DNA of 64,000 bases from an uncultured Parasphingopyxis sp. GTDB taxonomy: Bacteria; Pseudomonadota; Alphaproteobacteria; Sphingomonadales; Sphingomonadaceae. The translations under genes were made by a program, and so were the position numbers. Below are positions 9,084-19,482 of this stretch, in pieces (within the stretch, counting starts at the first letter, position 1; each line of letters starts with the position of its first letter). The notes below the pieces were generated by a model. That model saw nothing but the letters and a program-made list of their open reading frames with translations, ran no database searches and was not told the origin of the DNA. The DNA is taken from positions 45,178 to 109,177 of the forward strand of contig NZ_CAKZNF010000024.1 of the NCBI RefSeq assembly GCF_937129435.1, written 5' to 3'.

Positions 9084-9857
9084 ATGAAAATCGCCACCTA
9101 TAACGTGAACGGGATCAACGCCCGGCTTCCCCGGCTGCTCGAATGGCTCGACGAGCAGAAGCCCGATGTCGTCTGCCTGCAGGAACTGAAGGCCGACGAC
9201 GACAAGATCCCCAAGGCGAAGATCGAGGAAGCCGGTTACGGCGCGGTCTGGCACGGGCAGAAGGGGTTTAACGGCGTCGCCATCCTCGCCCGCGATGCCG
9301 AGCCGAAAGAGCATCAGGTCCGCCTGCCCGGCAACGAGGAGGACGAACAGAGCCGTTATGTCGAGGCGGAAATCGGCGATGTCATCGTCGCCTCGATCTA
9401 CCTGCCCAACGGCAATCCGGTGCCGGGGCCGAAATTCGATTACAAGCTCGGCTGGATCGACCGGCTTCATGCGCGCGCAGACTATCTGCTCGGCCTGGAA
9501 AAGCCGGTGGTGCTGGCGGGCGATTACAATGTCATCCCGACCGACGAGGACGTCTATTCGGTCAAGGCGATGCAGGACGACGCGTTGATGCAGCCCGAAA
9601 GCCGCGCCGCCTTCCGCCGTCTGCTCTACCAGGGCTGGACCGATGCGATCCGGGCGCGGATCCCGACCGGACCCGTCTGGACCTTCTGGGACTATCAGCG
9701 CGGCGCCTGGCAGCGCGACGCGGGCTTCCGGATCGATCACCTCCTGCTGTCACCGGTGGCGGCAGACCGCCTTCGCGCGGCAGGCGTCGACAAGGAATAT
9801 CGCGGGCGGGAAAAGGCGTCGGACCACACGCCGGTCTGGATCGAACTGGCGGACTAG
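9084..9857 (+). CDS. xth: Exodeoxyribonuclease III
   Basis: MKIATYNVNGINARLPRLLEWL, LQELK, GDYNVIP, SDHTPVW motifs. Confidence 0.93.
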   Translation: MKIATYNVNGINARLPRLLEWLDEQKPDVVCLQELKADDDKIPKAKIEEAGYGAVWHGQKGFNGVAILARDAEPKEHQVRLPGNEEDEQSRYVEAEIGDVIVASIYLPNGNPVPGPKFDYKLGWIDRLHARADYLLGLEKPVVLAGDYNVIPTDEDVYSVKAMQDDALMQPESRAAFRRLLYQGWTDAIRARIPTGPVWTFWDYQRGAWQRDAGFRIDHLLLSPVAADRLRAAGVDKEYRGREKASDHTPVWIELAD

Positions 9858-11323
9858 CTCGCGGTATCCTTTTCGGGCGGCATCGCGTCGATCGTGCGGG
9901 AAAAGGCGTCGACCATCTGTTTGAGGACCGGCGGCAAGCGCTTCATGTCGAGTGCGCCGGCGAGCGGGTCGTAGCGTTCGGGTGCGAAGCCGAAACCGAT
10001 CATCAGGTCGATCCAGCTCTGGTGGTCGAACATTTCGCGATCGAAGGTGACGAAGCGGCCGCGGCTGCGGAACTGGTCGAGCCGCAGCTGGAGCGTATCG
10101 GGTGCAGGGGCGTCGGCAATGGTTGTCCACACCGCCTCGTCCCTGCCGTTGAGCACGAACGGCAGCAGCGCGAAATCGCGGAGCTGCCGGACGATTTGGT
10201 GGTGCTTGGCGTTGAAGGTGCGCGCCTCGACGGTCATGGCGGGGCCTGCGGGGAGCAAAGCGACGAGATCGAGCGCCTGTTCCTGAAGCAGGATCGCATC
10301 GGCCGAATGAAATGGGCCGAGCCGGGCCGATGCGGGGCCAAGCCGGACGCAGTTCCCCGTCCAGGGTGTGCCGCAATGGATGTAAGCGAAGGGTGCTATG
10401 TCGAATGGCGCGCCCATCGTTTCTGCCACGGCTTTGGCTTCGTCGGCGCCGGAGCCGTGCCAATATTCGCGGACCAGTCCACCGCCGACCGGCGTTTCGA
10501 CGAGCACGCCGCCGGGCAGGGCTTTCGCGATCGTACAGCCATGGCCTGCCCTGGTACCGCCTTCGATAAATGCGCATGCGATTCGATCGAATGGCGGGAA
10601 TCCGTTCAGCGGTGAGGATTCGGGGCGACCATCGCCCGGCATCAGGGCGGAGAGCGTTCCCGAGACATCGATATAGAGATCGGCCGCGACGGCATCGCCG
10701 CTCTCGAGCGTGACGGTTGAGATCGCGCCCTCCGGCTCGCAATCGACGCTTGCCGGTGTCGACCGAAGGCGCTCGGCGTCTCGCACGAAGGCTTCGAAAA
10801 AGTCCCCATAACGCGCCCGGTCGACCTGAATCGTCGGGCCGAGCAGCTGCAGCGGCGATTCGCGATCGTCCGGTGGAAAGGCGAATTTACCGGCCATCGC
10901 GGCGCGCGCGGCGAAGCGGAAGGGGCGGAGGAGATAGGCGAGCGATTCCGGCTCGCCGCGCTCTATCGCCGCGCGCAGCATGATGTGGTGCAGTTCGATA
11001 TCGTTGATCTTCGGCAGCGTACCCGAGGGCGCGGCGAAGAACTGGCTGTCCTCGCCCTGCCAGCCCTGCAGGTCGATGCCGAGGCCGAACCGGGCCCCGG
11101 CGGCGCCCGCCAGGGCCTCGACATCGATATTCAGGCGCTGGTGAAACGCGCTGTTGCAGGGGAGCGTCAGCGCACACGGTCCGTCGTCGCGGGCAGGCTG
11201 CTCGACAAGCGTCAGCGCGGCATGCGGCGGCAGATTGGCCCACAGCGCGGCGGCCACCGGCCAGAGCGCATGCGCTTCGCCGAAGACCGCAATGCGCAGC
11301 GAAGGGCGGTCTGCGTTCGTCAT
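9854..11323 (-). CDS. Tryptophan-halogenase-family protein, apparently degenerate (no GxGxxG, no WxWxIP)
   Basis: N-terminus IAVFGEAHALWPVAAAL; FGLGIDLQGW aligns with the halogenase Lys region of the upstream gene; 4-bp overlap with that gene. Confidence 0.7.
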   Translation of the reverse strand: MTNADRPSLRIAVFGEAHALWPVAAALWANLPPHAALTLVEQPARDDGPCALTLPCNSAFHQRLNIDVEALAGAAGARFGLGIDLQGWQGEDSQFFAAPSGTLPKINDIELHHIMLRAAIERGEPESLAYLLRPFRFAARAAMAGKFAFPPDDRESPLQLLGPTIQVDRARYGDFFEAFVRDAERLRSTPASVDCEPEGAISTVTLESGDAVAADLYIDVSGTLSALMPGDGRPESSPLNGFPPFDRIACAFIEGGTRAGHGCTIAKALPGGVLVETPVGGGLVREYWHGSGADEAKAVAETMGAPFDIAPFAYIHCGTPWTGNCVRLGPASARLGPFHSADAILLQEQALDLVALLPAGPAMTVEARTFNAKHHQIVRQLRDFALLPFVLNGRDEAVWTTIADAPAPDTLQLRLDQFRSRGRFVTFDREMFDHQSWIDLMIGFGFAPERYDPLAGALDMKRLPPVLKQMVDAFSRTIDAMPPEKDTAS

Positions 11324-12882
11324 GCGGTATCCGCCAGTTCGATCGACGCGCCATATTCGCAGATGAAATCGAGATGCGCCGGCGTCTGCTCGACATGGGC
11401 GTCGATCGACCGGCGCATCGTAGTGAACGCCTCGTCCAGCTCGGCCTCACTCATTCGGTCGGCGCGGGGATCGTATCGCTCGGGGATCACATTCTGCCCG
11501 ATAAAGACCGACAGCCAGCTCGGCGGCTGAAACAGCCCGCTTTCATATTCGGGCACGAGACCGCGCCGTTCGAACGCCTCGATCTTCTCCGCCAGGCTGT
11601 CGGGCAGATCCTGATTGCGCATGTCGCGCCAGAAGGGGGCGTCGTCGCGCTGGTTGGCAACATAATGGAGCATGAGGAAATCGCGGATCCGGCTGAATTC
11701 CAGATCCATCAGCCGGTTATACTCGGCGGCGTCGGCCTCGGCGCAATCGCGCTCCGGGAACAGCGCGATCAGGTTCAATATGCCGCTCTGGATCAGGTCG
11801 ATGCTCGTCGATTCGAGCGGCTCAAGGAAGCCGCCCGAAAGGCCGATGGCGACGCAATTCCGGTTCCACAATTTGCGTCGCTTGCCGGTCTTGAAGAACA
11901 GCCTGTTGGGCTCGGCCAGCGGCTCGCCCTCCAGAGTCGTCATCAGCTGGTCGAGCGCCTCGTCGTCGCTCAGATAGGCGTCGCAATAGACATGGCCGTT
12001 GCCGATCCGGTGCTGCAGCGGAATGCGCCATTGCCAGCCGCCCGTCCGCGCGGTGGCACGGGTGAAGGGGCCGGTGGGCCCGTTGATCGCGCAGGGAATG
12101 GCGATGGCGCGGTTGCACGGCAGGTAGCGGCTCCAGTCGTCATAGCCGGTCTGAAGCTCCTGCTCGATCAGCAACCCGCGAAAACCCGAGCAATCGACGA
12201 ACAGGTCGCCTGCGATCTCTTCGCCCGATTCCAGCATGACCGATTCGATGAAATCCGTTTCGCCGTTGGAGGAAGCGCCCACGATCTTGCCCTCGACCCG
12301 CTTCGCGCCTTTCCTCGTAGCGAAATCGGCGAGGAAGGCGCCATAGCGGCTCGCATCGAACTGGAAGGCATAGGAAAAGGCGGAAAGGCCCGATGCCACC
12401 GCTTCGTCGGGCAGCGCGAACCTGTCGCGCCGTGCGGCGACGATCGGGTAGCAATAGCTGCCGAACTCGTCCGCCTTGCCGCGCTGGTGCTGGCGGACCC
12501 AATAGTGATGGAAATCGGCGGGGCCGATCCGCTGACCGAACGCGCCGAAAGGATGGGTGTAGCGGTCGCCGATCGCACCCCAGTCGCAAAATTCGATGCC
12601 GAGTTTGATCGTCGCGCTGGTGCGCCTCATCATCTCGGCCTCGTCGATGCCGAGCGCGCGGTTGAAATCGCGAATCTGCGGCAGCGTCGCCTCGCCGACG
12701 CCGACGGTGCCGATGGCGGCGGATTCGATCAGGGTGATCTGGACACCGATGGGACCGAGCTTGTGCGCCAGCGCGGCGGCGGTCATCCAGCCTGCCGTGC
12801 CGCCGCCGACGATCACGACATCGCGGATGCGCCGATCCGGATTGTCGTTCACATCGTCTCTCCCGCGGTACTGTCCTGCCAT
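11320..12882 (-). CDS. Flavin-dependent tryptophan halogenase family protein
   Basis: VVIVGGGTAGWMTAAAL, GVGEATLPQIRDF, ATIKLGIEF (catalytic Lys position), GGWQWRIPLQHR (WxWxIP). Confidence 0.93.
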   Translation of the reverse strand: MAGQYRGRDDVNDNPDRRIRDVVIVGGGTAGWMTAAALAHKLGPIGVQITLIESAAIGTVGVGEATLPQIRDFNRALGIDEAEMMRRTSATIKLGIEFCDWGAIGDRYTHPFGAFGQRIGPADFHHYWVRQHQRGKADEFGSYCYPIVAARRDRFALPDEAVASGLSAFSYAFQFDASRYGAFLADFATRKGAKRVEGKIVGASSNGETDFIESVMLESGEEIAGDLFVDCSGFRGLLIEQELQTGYDDWSRYLPCNRAIAIPCAINGPTGPFTRATARTGGWQWRIPLQHRIGNGHVYCDAYLSDDEALDQLMTTLEGEPLAEPNRLFFKTGKRRKLWNRNCVAIGLSGGFLEPLESTSIDLIQSGILNLIALFPERDCAEADAAEYNRLMDLEFSRIRDFLMLHYVANQRDDAPFWRDMRNQDLPDSLAEKIEAFERRGLVPEYESGLFQPPSWLSVFIGQNVIPERYDPRADRMSEAELDEAFTTMRRSIDAHVEQTPAHLDFICEYGASIELADTA

Positions 12883-12918
12883 ACCCCGAATGGAGGGCAG
12901 GCGCCGCCGATCCTGTTG

Positions 12919-14076
12919 CTACAGACCCGCCTTCTCGTAAACCGCGTAGATTCGATTGGGATCGCCTTCGATCGCATCGGCAATCGCATTCATTCCCTGA
13001 TTGTCGTCGAGAATCCAGCCGACTTCGGCGCGCGTCGCGTGCATCGTCCCCACGCCCCAGCGGCGGATATATTCGATCATCATGAAGGCGAGCTGGCTCG
13101 CCAACCGGCTGTTCTGGTGCTCGGGCAGGACCCCCATCAGCGGCACGCGCCCGCCATTCCAGTCCTTGCGTTTCAGCTTCCAGAGCAGCTTCGCCCAGCC
13201 AAAGGGCAACAGCGAGCCCTTCATGCCGATCAGCGCCTCGTTGATATCGGGCAGCGCGAGCATGAAGGCGGCGGGCTTTCCGTCATATTCCGCGATCAGG
13301 TTGATCGGCGGATAGATGACGGGTTTCAGCTTCTTCTTGATGTACTGGACTTCGGTATCGGTGATCGGGACGAAGCCCCAATTCTTGCTCCAGGCCTGGT
13401 TGAGGATGGAGAGGATGAGGCTCGCTTCCTCGTCATAGCGGTCCATGTCGATCGGCCGGATGGTGATCCTGTCATTGCGTTCGCCGGAGGCGACGATGCG
13501 ATCGATCAGCTTCGGGAAACCGTCGACGATGGGAATGTCATAGGTGAAGAGCTGCTTGGCTTGGCTATAGCCTGCGCCCTCGATCCAGCCCCGATAGGCG
13601 GCCTTGTGATGCCCCATCATGATCATCGGCGCGTGGTCGTGACCTTTGATGAGCAGGCCCGGCTCGTCCCAGACGGACAGGCTGAGCGGACCGAGCGCCC
13701 GCGTCATGCCCTGTTCGCGCAGCCATTGTTCGGCCGCCGCGATCAGCGCGTGCATGACGGCTTCGTCCTCGGCCTCCATCAAGCCCCAATTGCCGGTGCC
13801 GGGGCCCATGCCCTGCTCGACGGGCTGTTCGAGCGCCAGATGATCGAGATGCGCCGAAATCCGTCCGACGACGCGGCCATCGCGTTCGGCCAGGAAGAGC
13901 TGGACCGTGGCATGCTCGAAGAACGGATTCTTTGCCGCGTCCAGCAGCTCGTACACGTCGGATTTGAGCGGCGGCACCCAGTGCGGCGTATCGGCGTTCA
14001 GCCGGTAGGCGAGTTCGACAAAGGCCTTGAGATCCGCCCGGCCATCGACCGGGCGGATGGTGATCGCGTCCGCCAT
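12919..14076 (-). CDS. GNAT-like acyltransferase, candidate bacterial ceramide synthase
   Basis: GNAT-type fold sequence (FLAERDGRVVGRISAHLD; GVLPEHQNSRLASQLAFMMIEYI); sphingolipid gene neighbourhood. Confidence 0.6.
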   Translation of the reverse strand: MADAITIRPVDGRADLKAFVELAYRLNADTPHWVPPLKSDVYELLDAAKNPFFEHATVQLFLAERDGRVVGRISAHLDHLALEQPVEQGMGPGTGNWGLMEAEDEAVMHALIAAAEQWLREQGMTRALGPLSLSVWDEPGLLIKGHDHAPMIMMGHHKAAYRGWIEGAGYSQAKQLFTYDIPIVDGFPKLIDRIVASGERNDRITIRPIDMDRYDEEASLILSILNQAWSKNWGFVPITDTEVQYIKKKLKPVIYPPINLIAEYDGKPAAFMLALPDINEALIGMKGSLLPFGWAKLLWKLKRKDWNGGRVPLMGVLPEHQNSRLASQLAFMMIEYIRRWGVGTMHATRAEVGWILDDNQGMNAIADAIEGDPNRIYAVYEKAGL

Positions 14077-14086
14077 CGGTCCGTGG

Positions 14087-14869
14087 CTAGCTTTTCATCC
14101 GTTCGACGGGATGGCCCGTGGCGACACCGCCCGACAGGTCGGCAACCCAGGGATAGCGCTTCGCCACTTCGGGCGTGTAGCCGAGGTTGAAGACGGTCTC
14201 GCTCTTCTCCTTGCGATCCTGCCGCTCGTAAAAGGTGCCGAGCAACCTGTCCCAGAAGAAGTTGGTGATGCCGTAATTGCCCTGCTCGTCATGGAAATGG
14301 TGCGCCATGTGACGGGCCTTCATCCGGGCGAGCCACTTGTTCTTCGGCTTGTACTTCAGGTGCTGCACGCAGTGGCAGAACTCGTAGAAACAGGTCGTCA
14401 GCAGGCCGGCGCCGATCGCCATCGCCATGCCGCCGATGCCGCCGATCAGCCAGCCGATCGGTGCGAGAATGACGATAATCGTCGGCAGCGTCGTATAGAG
14501 CGCGCCGAACAGCACCTCGAGATGATTGGGGTCCTGGTGGTGGTCGTAATGGATACGCTTCCAGACCGAGGCGAGCGACTTGTGCTTGAACATCCAGCGG
14601 CCGTGCAGCACCCAGCGGTGCAGCGCATACCAGGCGAGCGGATAGGCGGCGACGGCAATCGCTGCGGCCGCCAGCGACGGCAGCAGCGGCGCCGGATTGT
14701 AATAGAAAACCACGCCGCAGATCAGCGTCAACGCCAGATAGGCGATGATGGCCGGATACTGGAAATAGGCGACGACCAGTTCCCTGAGCGTCATCTTGTC
14801 GAGATAATGCGACCGGTTCCAGATCCCCGGACGCGCCATTGTTGCGGCTTTCACGTCAAAAATCCTCAA
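14087..14869 (-). CDS. Fatty acid hydroxylase / sterol desaturase superfamily protein
   Basis: His motifs WYALHRWVLHGR, HYDHHQDP, HMAHHFHDEQGNYG. Confidence 0.85.
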   Translation of the reverse strand: MRIFDVKAATMARPGIWNRSHYLDKMTLRELVVAYFQYPAIIAYLALTLICGVVFYYNPAPLLPSLAAAAIAVAAYPLAWYALHRWVLHGRWMFKHKSLASVWKRIHYDHHQDPNHLEVLFGALYTTLPTIIVILAPIGWLIGGIGGMAMAIGAGLLTTCFYEFCHCVQHLKYKPKNKWLARMKARHMAHHFHDEQGNYGITNFFWDRLLGTFYERQDRKEKSETVFNLGYTPEVAKRYPWVADLSGGVATGHPVERMKS

Positions 14870-14995
14870 AAAATTGTTCTGCGGGAAGCGCGCTGCAAGC
14901 GCCCCGACCCGCCGCTCTAAGTGGATGGATATGAACGTGCAATGAGGCAGCTTTGCGACGAGAATCGCGCGCGCAGAAGGGGATTCGTCGCGGAT

Positions 14996-16516
14996 TCAGA
15001 CCAGTTTGGCGGTGCGGGCGGGTCTGCCCAGCGCCTCGCGATCCTCTCGATCGAGGCCAAGCCGTAGCGTCACCCAGCAAAGCGGCAAAAAAGTGACGAT
15101 CAATATGGCGGCACGAATCGGCGCGCCCAGCGGTTCCACGGCCCATCCGATCGCAGCCAGTGCGGCGAATCCCGCCAGGCCCGCGGCGAGCCCGCGCAGG
15201 AAGAGGCCGTCGAACGGGTGCAGCCGCTCGGCGAACCAGAGCTCGCATACGGCTGCCCAGGCGACCGCCACCGCGCCGACGGCAACCGCGATGGCCATGC
15301 CTTCGCCGCCCATGGACGGGGTGAGCAAGATGGCGAGAAGCGCCCAGCTGCCGATACCGATCAGGCTGTTGACGAGCGGCCAGCCGCGATGGCCGGTCAT
15401 CTCGACGATCGGCGTCGCCGGTCCGATCACCGCCTCGCCCATCCGCGCGGCGACGAGGATCGTCAGCATCATGATCGCCGCGCCGGCGCCGGGTGCGAAC
15501 AGGCTCAAGATTTCGCTCCCGAGCAGGATCAGCAGCCCGCCGATCGGAATGACGAGCGCGGCCGAGATGCGCGAGGCGAAGGCGTAGAGCGGCGCGATGC
15601 GTTTGCGGTCGCGCGCGGCCTGCGCCGAGCTGAGCGGTGCGAGCACGTAGAGGAAGGCCTGGCGCACGATCAGCGGGATCGAAGCGACCTTGCGCGCAAT
15701 GCCGAACAGCCCGGCCGCCGTCGCGCCCTGCGCGCCCGGCAGCATGACGTTGAGGAGCACGGGCGGGAGGTCGTTGAGCGTGCGGCGGGTGACCGCGCTG
15801 GGAAGCAACGCGACGCCGGACCCCAGCAGGTTGCCGCGCAGCGCGCCGGTCGTTGGCGCGGTGAGCAGCAGGCGAAGGTCGTAATAGCGGCCGAGCAGGC
15901 GGACCGCGAGGATGGCAACCAGCGCGAGCGAGAGGAGGTGTGCGACGAGCAGGCCGATGCTCGTCATCCCGGCGAAGAAAAGGGCCACCGCCAGCGCCAA
16001 CCGCACCAGCTGTTCCCAGAAGATCCGCAACCGGATTTCCGGCCCGAAGGCGCGGCGTGCGCGGGCCGCCGCGGTTGCCACCTCGATAAACGTCCAGAGC
16101 GGCAGCGCCCAGGCGAACAGCGCGATGATGAAGGGCAGGCGGGGCGCGTCTTCGGGCGCGACCGAGAGCAGCCCGGCGATCGCTTCGGCATTGAGCGAGA
16201 CGGCAAGCGCGATCAAGGTGGCGGGAATCACCGTCACCGTCAGCGCGAAGCGCACCGCCGCATGCGCGGCGTCCTCTTGCTGTGTCGGCACGACGCGCTG
16301 CAGGGCTTCGGTCAACGACAGGTCGACAATCTTTTCCGCCATGTTCACCGCCGACCAGAGCACGATGTAGATGCCGTAGGTCGCGATGCCGAAGAGCCAG
16401 GTGTAGATCGGCTGCGCGACGACCTCGATCACTGCGCCGAGCCGCGCAAGCGCCGCCATGCCCGCCCCCTGGGCAACGTCGCGGCGTTCGATATCTGTGT
16501 CCTGCCCCCCGGGCAC
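14996..16516 (-). CDS. Oligosaccharide flippase (MATE/Wzx-like) family membrane protein
   Basis: About 12-14 hydrophobic segments; polysaccharide transporter-like sequence. Confidence 0.65.
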   Translation of the reverse strand: MPGGQDTDIERRDVAQGAGMAALARLGAVIEVVAQPIYTWLFGIATYGIYIVLWSAVNMAEKIVDLSLTEALQRVVPTQQEDAAHAAVRFALTVTVIPATLIALAVSLNAEAIAGLLSVAPEDAPRLPFIIALFAWALPLWTFIEVATAAARARRAFGPEIRLRIFWEQLVRLALAVALFFAGMTSIGLLVAHLLSLALVAILAVRLLGRYYDLRLLLTAPTTGALRGNLLGSGVALLPSAVTRRTLNDLPPVLLNVMLPGAQGATAAGLFGIARKVASIPLIVRQAFLYVLAPLSSAQAARDRKRIAPLYAFASRISAALVIPIGGLLILLGSEILSLFAPGAGAAIMMLTILVAARMGEAVIGPATPIVEMTGHRGWPLVNSLIGIGSWALLAILLTPSMGGEGMAIAVAVGAVAVAWAAVCELWFAERLHPFDGLFLRGLAAGLAGFAALAAIGWAVEPLGAPIRAAILIVTFLPLCWVTLRLGLDREDREALGRPARTAKLV

Positions 16517-16520
16517 TTAC

Positions 16521-17621
16521 CTATTCCTCGGTTCGGATCAGCACGGCCTCGCCGATCAGCAGGAACAGGAAGAACGGCGCCCAGGCTGCGAGCATTGGCG
16601 GATAGGCGCCGATATTGCCCATGGCGAGCGCGAAATTGTCGGCGACGAAATAGGTGAAGCCGAGCGCCATGCCGATGATCGCGCGGATGAAGAGCTGCCC
16701 CGACCGTGCCAGCCCGAAGCCCGCGATCGCACCGAGGAGCGGCATCAATATCGTCGAAAGCGGGCCGGAAATCTTGTGCCAGAGCCCTGCCTCCAGTCCC
16801 ACGGTTGGCCGGCCCGCCGCCTGCAGGTCGGCAATCGCCTCCTGCAATTGCGGGAAATTGAGCGCGCGCGCCTCGACATTCGACAGCGTGAACTGATCCG
16901 GCGTCACGCCTTCGGCCACGGTGATCGTGCCGAGTTCCTCGCGCTCCACGCCGTCGACCTCGAAGCGCGTCGCGTTCTCCAACCGCCAGGCCTCGCCGTC
17001 GCGCCGCGCGATATCGCCATGGACGATCGTGTGCAGCGTGCCGTCGCGACGGTCGTAAATCGTCACGTCGCGCAGCACCGTGCCGTCGCGGCGCCCGCTG
17101 GCCGATGCCGCGTTGATCAGGTCGTCGCCGTCGCGCACCCAGACATTGGTGGAACTGCTGCTGTCCGGGATCGGGCCGTATTCGACCGCCTCCCAGGCGC
17201 TCAGCGTCGCATAGGCGGGCGCGGTGACGCGCTCGTTGAAGACGAAGAGCAGCCCGGCGATGACGAGGCTCGACAGGATCAGCGGCGCCAGGATCTGGTG
17301 CGCCGATGCGCCCGCCGCCTTCATCGAGATGACCTCGCTATTCGCGTTGAGGGTCGAGAGGGCGATCAACGAGCCCAATAGCGCTGAAAAAGGCAGGAAA
17401 CGCTCAATCAGTTGCGGTACGCGCAGCGAGACATAGAGCCACAGTTCGGCTTCGCCATTGCCGGGCTGGGCAAGAATCGCCCCCGATTCGCCGAGCAGGT
17501 CGAGCGCCATCAGGATGACGACGAGCCCGGCAAGCACAGCGAAGACGCGCGTCACGAAAACGCGCGCCATATACCAGGCGATCGTCCGCGACGGGAAGAA
17601 TTGAAGCGAGACGGCGGCCAT
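16521..17621 (-). CDS. lptG: LPS export ABC permease LptG-like (glycolipid export)
   Basis: YjgP/YjgQ-type: IAWYMARVFVTRVFAVLAGLVVILMALDLLGE; adjacent to lptF. Confidence 0.88.
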   Translation of the reverse strand: MAAVSLQFFPSRTIAWYMARVFVTRVFAVLAGLVVILMALDLLGESGAILAQPGNGEAELWLYVSLRVPQLIERFLPFSALLGSLIALSTLNANSEVISMKAAGASAHQILAPLILSSLVIAGLLFVFNERVTAPAYATLSAWEAVEYGPIPDSSSSTNVWVRDGDDLINAASASGRRDGTVLRDVTIYDRRDGTLHTIVHGDIARRDGEAWRLENATRFEVDGVEREELGTITVAEGVTPDQFTLSNVEARALNFPQLQEAIADLQAAGRPTVGLEAGLWHKISGPLSTILMPLLGAIAGFGLARSGQLFIRAIIGMALGFTYFVADNFALAMGNIGAYPPMLAAWAPFFLFLLIGEAVLIRTEE

Positions 17622-17624
17622 CGA

Positions 17625-18830
17625 CTAGTCGGCTGCCACGGTGCGGCGTCGCCGGAAGAGCGATTTCACTGCGCTGAACGTTTTCGAGAAGGCGCGTTCG
17701 AGTGCGCCAATCGGCTGGCCGCCGGGCACATAGGCGATCTGATAGTACATCCAGGCGATCATCGCACTGAACACGACGAACGGTACCCATAGCGAAATCC
17801 AGGGGCTGACAAGGCCCAGCGCCGCCGCATCTTCGCCATATTGGCAGATCTTGTGATAGGTCACGACGATCACGATCGACAGGAACACGCCGAGCGCCGA
17901 ACTCGATCGCTTGGGCGGCACGGCGAGCGCCACCGCCAGCAACGGCAGCAGGAACATCATCGCCACCTCGGCGAGGCGGTAATGGAAATTCGCCCGGCTC
18001 GCCATGCGCAGGTCCGGGGGCGCGCGTGGATCGTCTCCGACGCGAACGAGTTCGGGCAGGGTCAGCTCGCGATGAATGCCGCCGCGGCCGCGAAAGGCGT
18101 CGACCCGGGGCAGGTTGATGGGCAGGTCGTGGCTTTCGAAGCTCAGCACGCGGGGGCGGCTGAAATCGGCCTCGTCATGGACGAGGCGGCCATTGGTCAG
18201 GCGCAAGAGGATCGTGTCGGGATCGTCGGTGCCCATGAACGTGCCCTGCTCGGCGGCGACGGCGAGGTCGCGGCCCTCGTCGGTCGTCGTGCGGACGAAG
18301 ATGCCATAGAGATCGGTGCCTTCATTCTCGCTGCGTTCGACGCGCAATGTCATGCCGCTGCCCAGCCGGTTGAACTCGCCGACCTTGATCGAGGCGCCGA
18401 GCGCGCCCTGGCGCAGCTCGAACTGGAGATTCTCGTACGAGTATCGCGCCATCGGCTGAAGATAGCCGACGATGACGAGGTTCAGCAGCACGAAGCCGAT
18501 GGTGAAAAGATAGGGGACGAAGAGCAGCCGCCGATAGCCGAGGCCGACGGCGCGAAAGACGTCGAGCTCGGACGAAAGGGCGAGCTTGCGGAAGGCGAGC
18601 AGGATGCCGAGCAGCAGGCCGACCGGGATCGCCATCGACAGATATTCGGGAACGAGATTGGCCAGCATCTGCCAGACGACGCTGACCGGGCCGCCCTCCT
18701 TCGCCACGAAATCGAACAATCGCAGCATCTTGTCGAGCACCAGCAGCATGGCGGCAATGACCAGCGTTCCCACCAGCGGCAGGATGATGAGCCGGAACAT
18801 ATACCGGTCGGTGGCGGTAAAAAGTTGCAA
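17625..18830 (-). CDS. lptF: LPS export ABC permease LptF-like
   Basis: TDRYMFRLIILPLVGTLVIAAMLLVLDKMLRLFDFV...VPEYLSMAIPVGLLLGILLAFRKLALSSELDVFRAVG. Confidence 0.9.
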   Translation of the reverse strand: MQLFTATDRYMFRLIILPLVGTLVIAAMLLVLDKMLRLFDFVAKEGGPVSVVWQMLANLVPEYLSMAIPVGLLLGILLAFRKLALSSELDVFRAVGLGYRRLLFVPYLFTIGFVLLNLVIVGYLQPMARYSYENLQFELRQGALGASIKVGEFNRLGSGMTLRVERSENEGTDLYGIFVRTTTDEGRDLAVAAEQGTFMGTDDPDTILLRLTNGRLVHDEADFSRPRVLSFESHDLPINLPRVDAFRGRGGIHRELTLPELVRVGDDPRAPPDLRMASRANFHYRLAEVAMMFLLPLLAVALAVPPKRSSSALGVFLSIVIVVTYHKICQYGEDAAALGLVSPWISLWVPFVVFSAMIAWMYYQIAYVPGGQPIGALERAFSKTFSAVKSLFRRRRTVAAD

Positions 18831-18963
18831 CTTTCAGTCGTTCCATGACCACAATTTGGCCGCAAGGCTCGGCGATAGAAGGCAGAAATAGGGGAATAGC
18901 CTGTGTTTTGCCATGGCCGATATTGGGCGATCGGGCCGAGGCGCGTAATTTTTGGAGTTATTG

Positions 18964-19479
18964 ATGCTGAAAAGCAAAATCGTCCCGATCCTTGCCGCGA
19001 CCGCACTGACCGCTCTTTCGAGCGGCGCCAATGCGGGCACGCGTGTGCCGAACGACCTGTCCAACTGCCGCTCCGGCGCTTCGGGCACGGCGGTGCTCGT
19101 CAACGTCCAGGGCTTTCGCCAGGGCACCGGCCGCGTCCGCGTGCAATCCTATAGCGGCGCGAACAACTGGCTGGAACGCGGCCAGTGGCTGCACCGCGTC
19201 GACATTCCCGTACGGCTGCAGGGCAATGACATGACCGTCTGCCTGCCGCTTCCTGGTCCCGGTTCCTACGGCATCGCCGTGCGGCATGATCTCAACAATA
19301 ACGGCCGGTCGGACCGGCGCGACGGCGGCGGGTTCTCGCGCAATCCCAACATCTCCTTTCCGTTCAACATGGAGCCGAACTATTCGGAGGTTTCGTTCCG
19401 CGCCAATGCGGGCGTGAACCGCCTGAATATCGTCCTGAACTATCTTCAGGGCGCGTCCGTGGAGCCGATCCAGTTCTAG
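18964..19479 (+). CDS. DUF2141 domain secreted protein
   Basis: Signal peptide; VNVQGFRQGTGRVRVQSYSG; YGIAVRHDLNNNGRSD; SFPFNMEPNYSEVSFRA. Confidence 0.8.
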   Translation: MLKSKIVPILAATALTALSSGANAGTRVPNDLSNCRSGASGTAVLVNVQGFRQGTGRVRVQSYSGANNWLERGQWLHRVDIPVRLQGNDMTVCLPLPGPGSYGIAVRHDLNNNGRSDRRDGGGFSRNPNISFPFNMEPNYSEVSFRANAGVNRLNIVLNYLQGASVEPIQF

Positions 19480-19482
19480 CCG

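Noticed and set aside
11374-14190. 938-aa + strand ORF across the halogenase genes
   Set aside because: Antisense shadow ORF in high-GC sequence; the opposite strand has clear halogenase and GNAT motifs and the + translation shows no recognisable domain
15218-16657. 479-aa + strand ORF
   Set aside because: Antisense to the flippase gene; low-complexity Arg/Asp/Gln-rich composition typical of shadow ORFs
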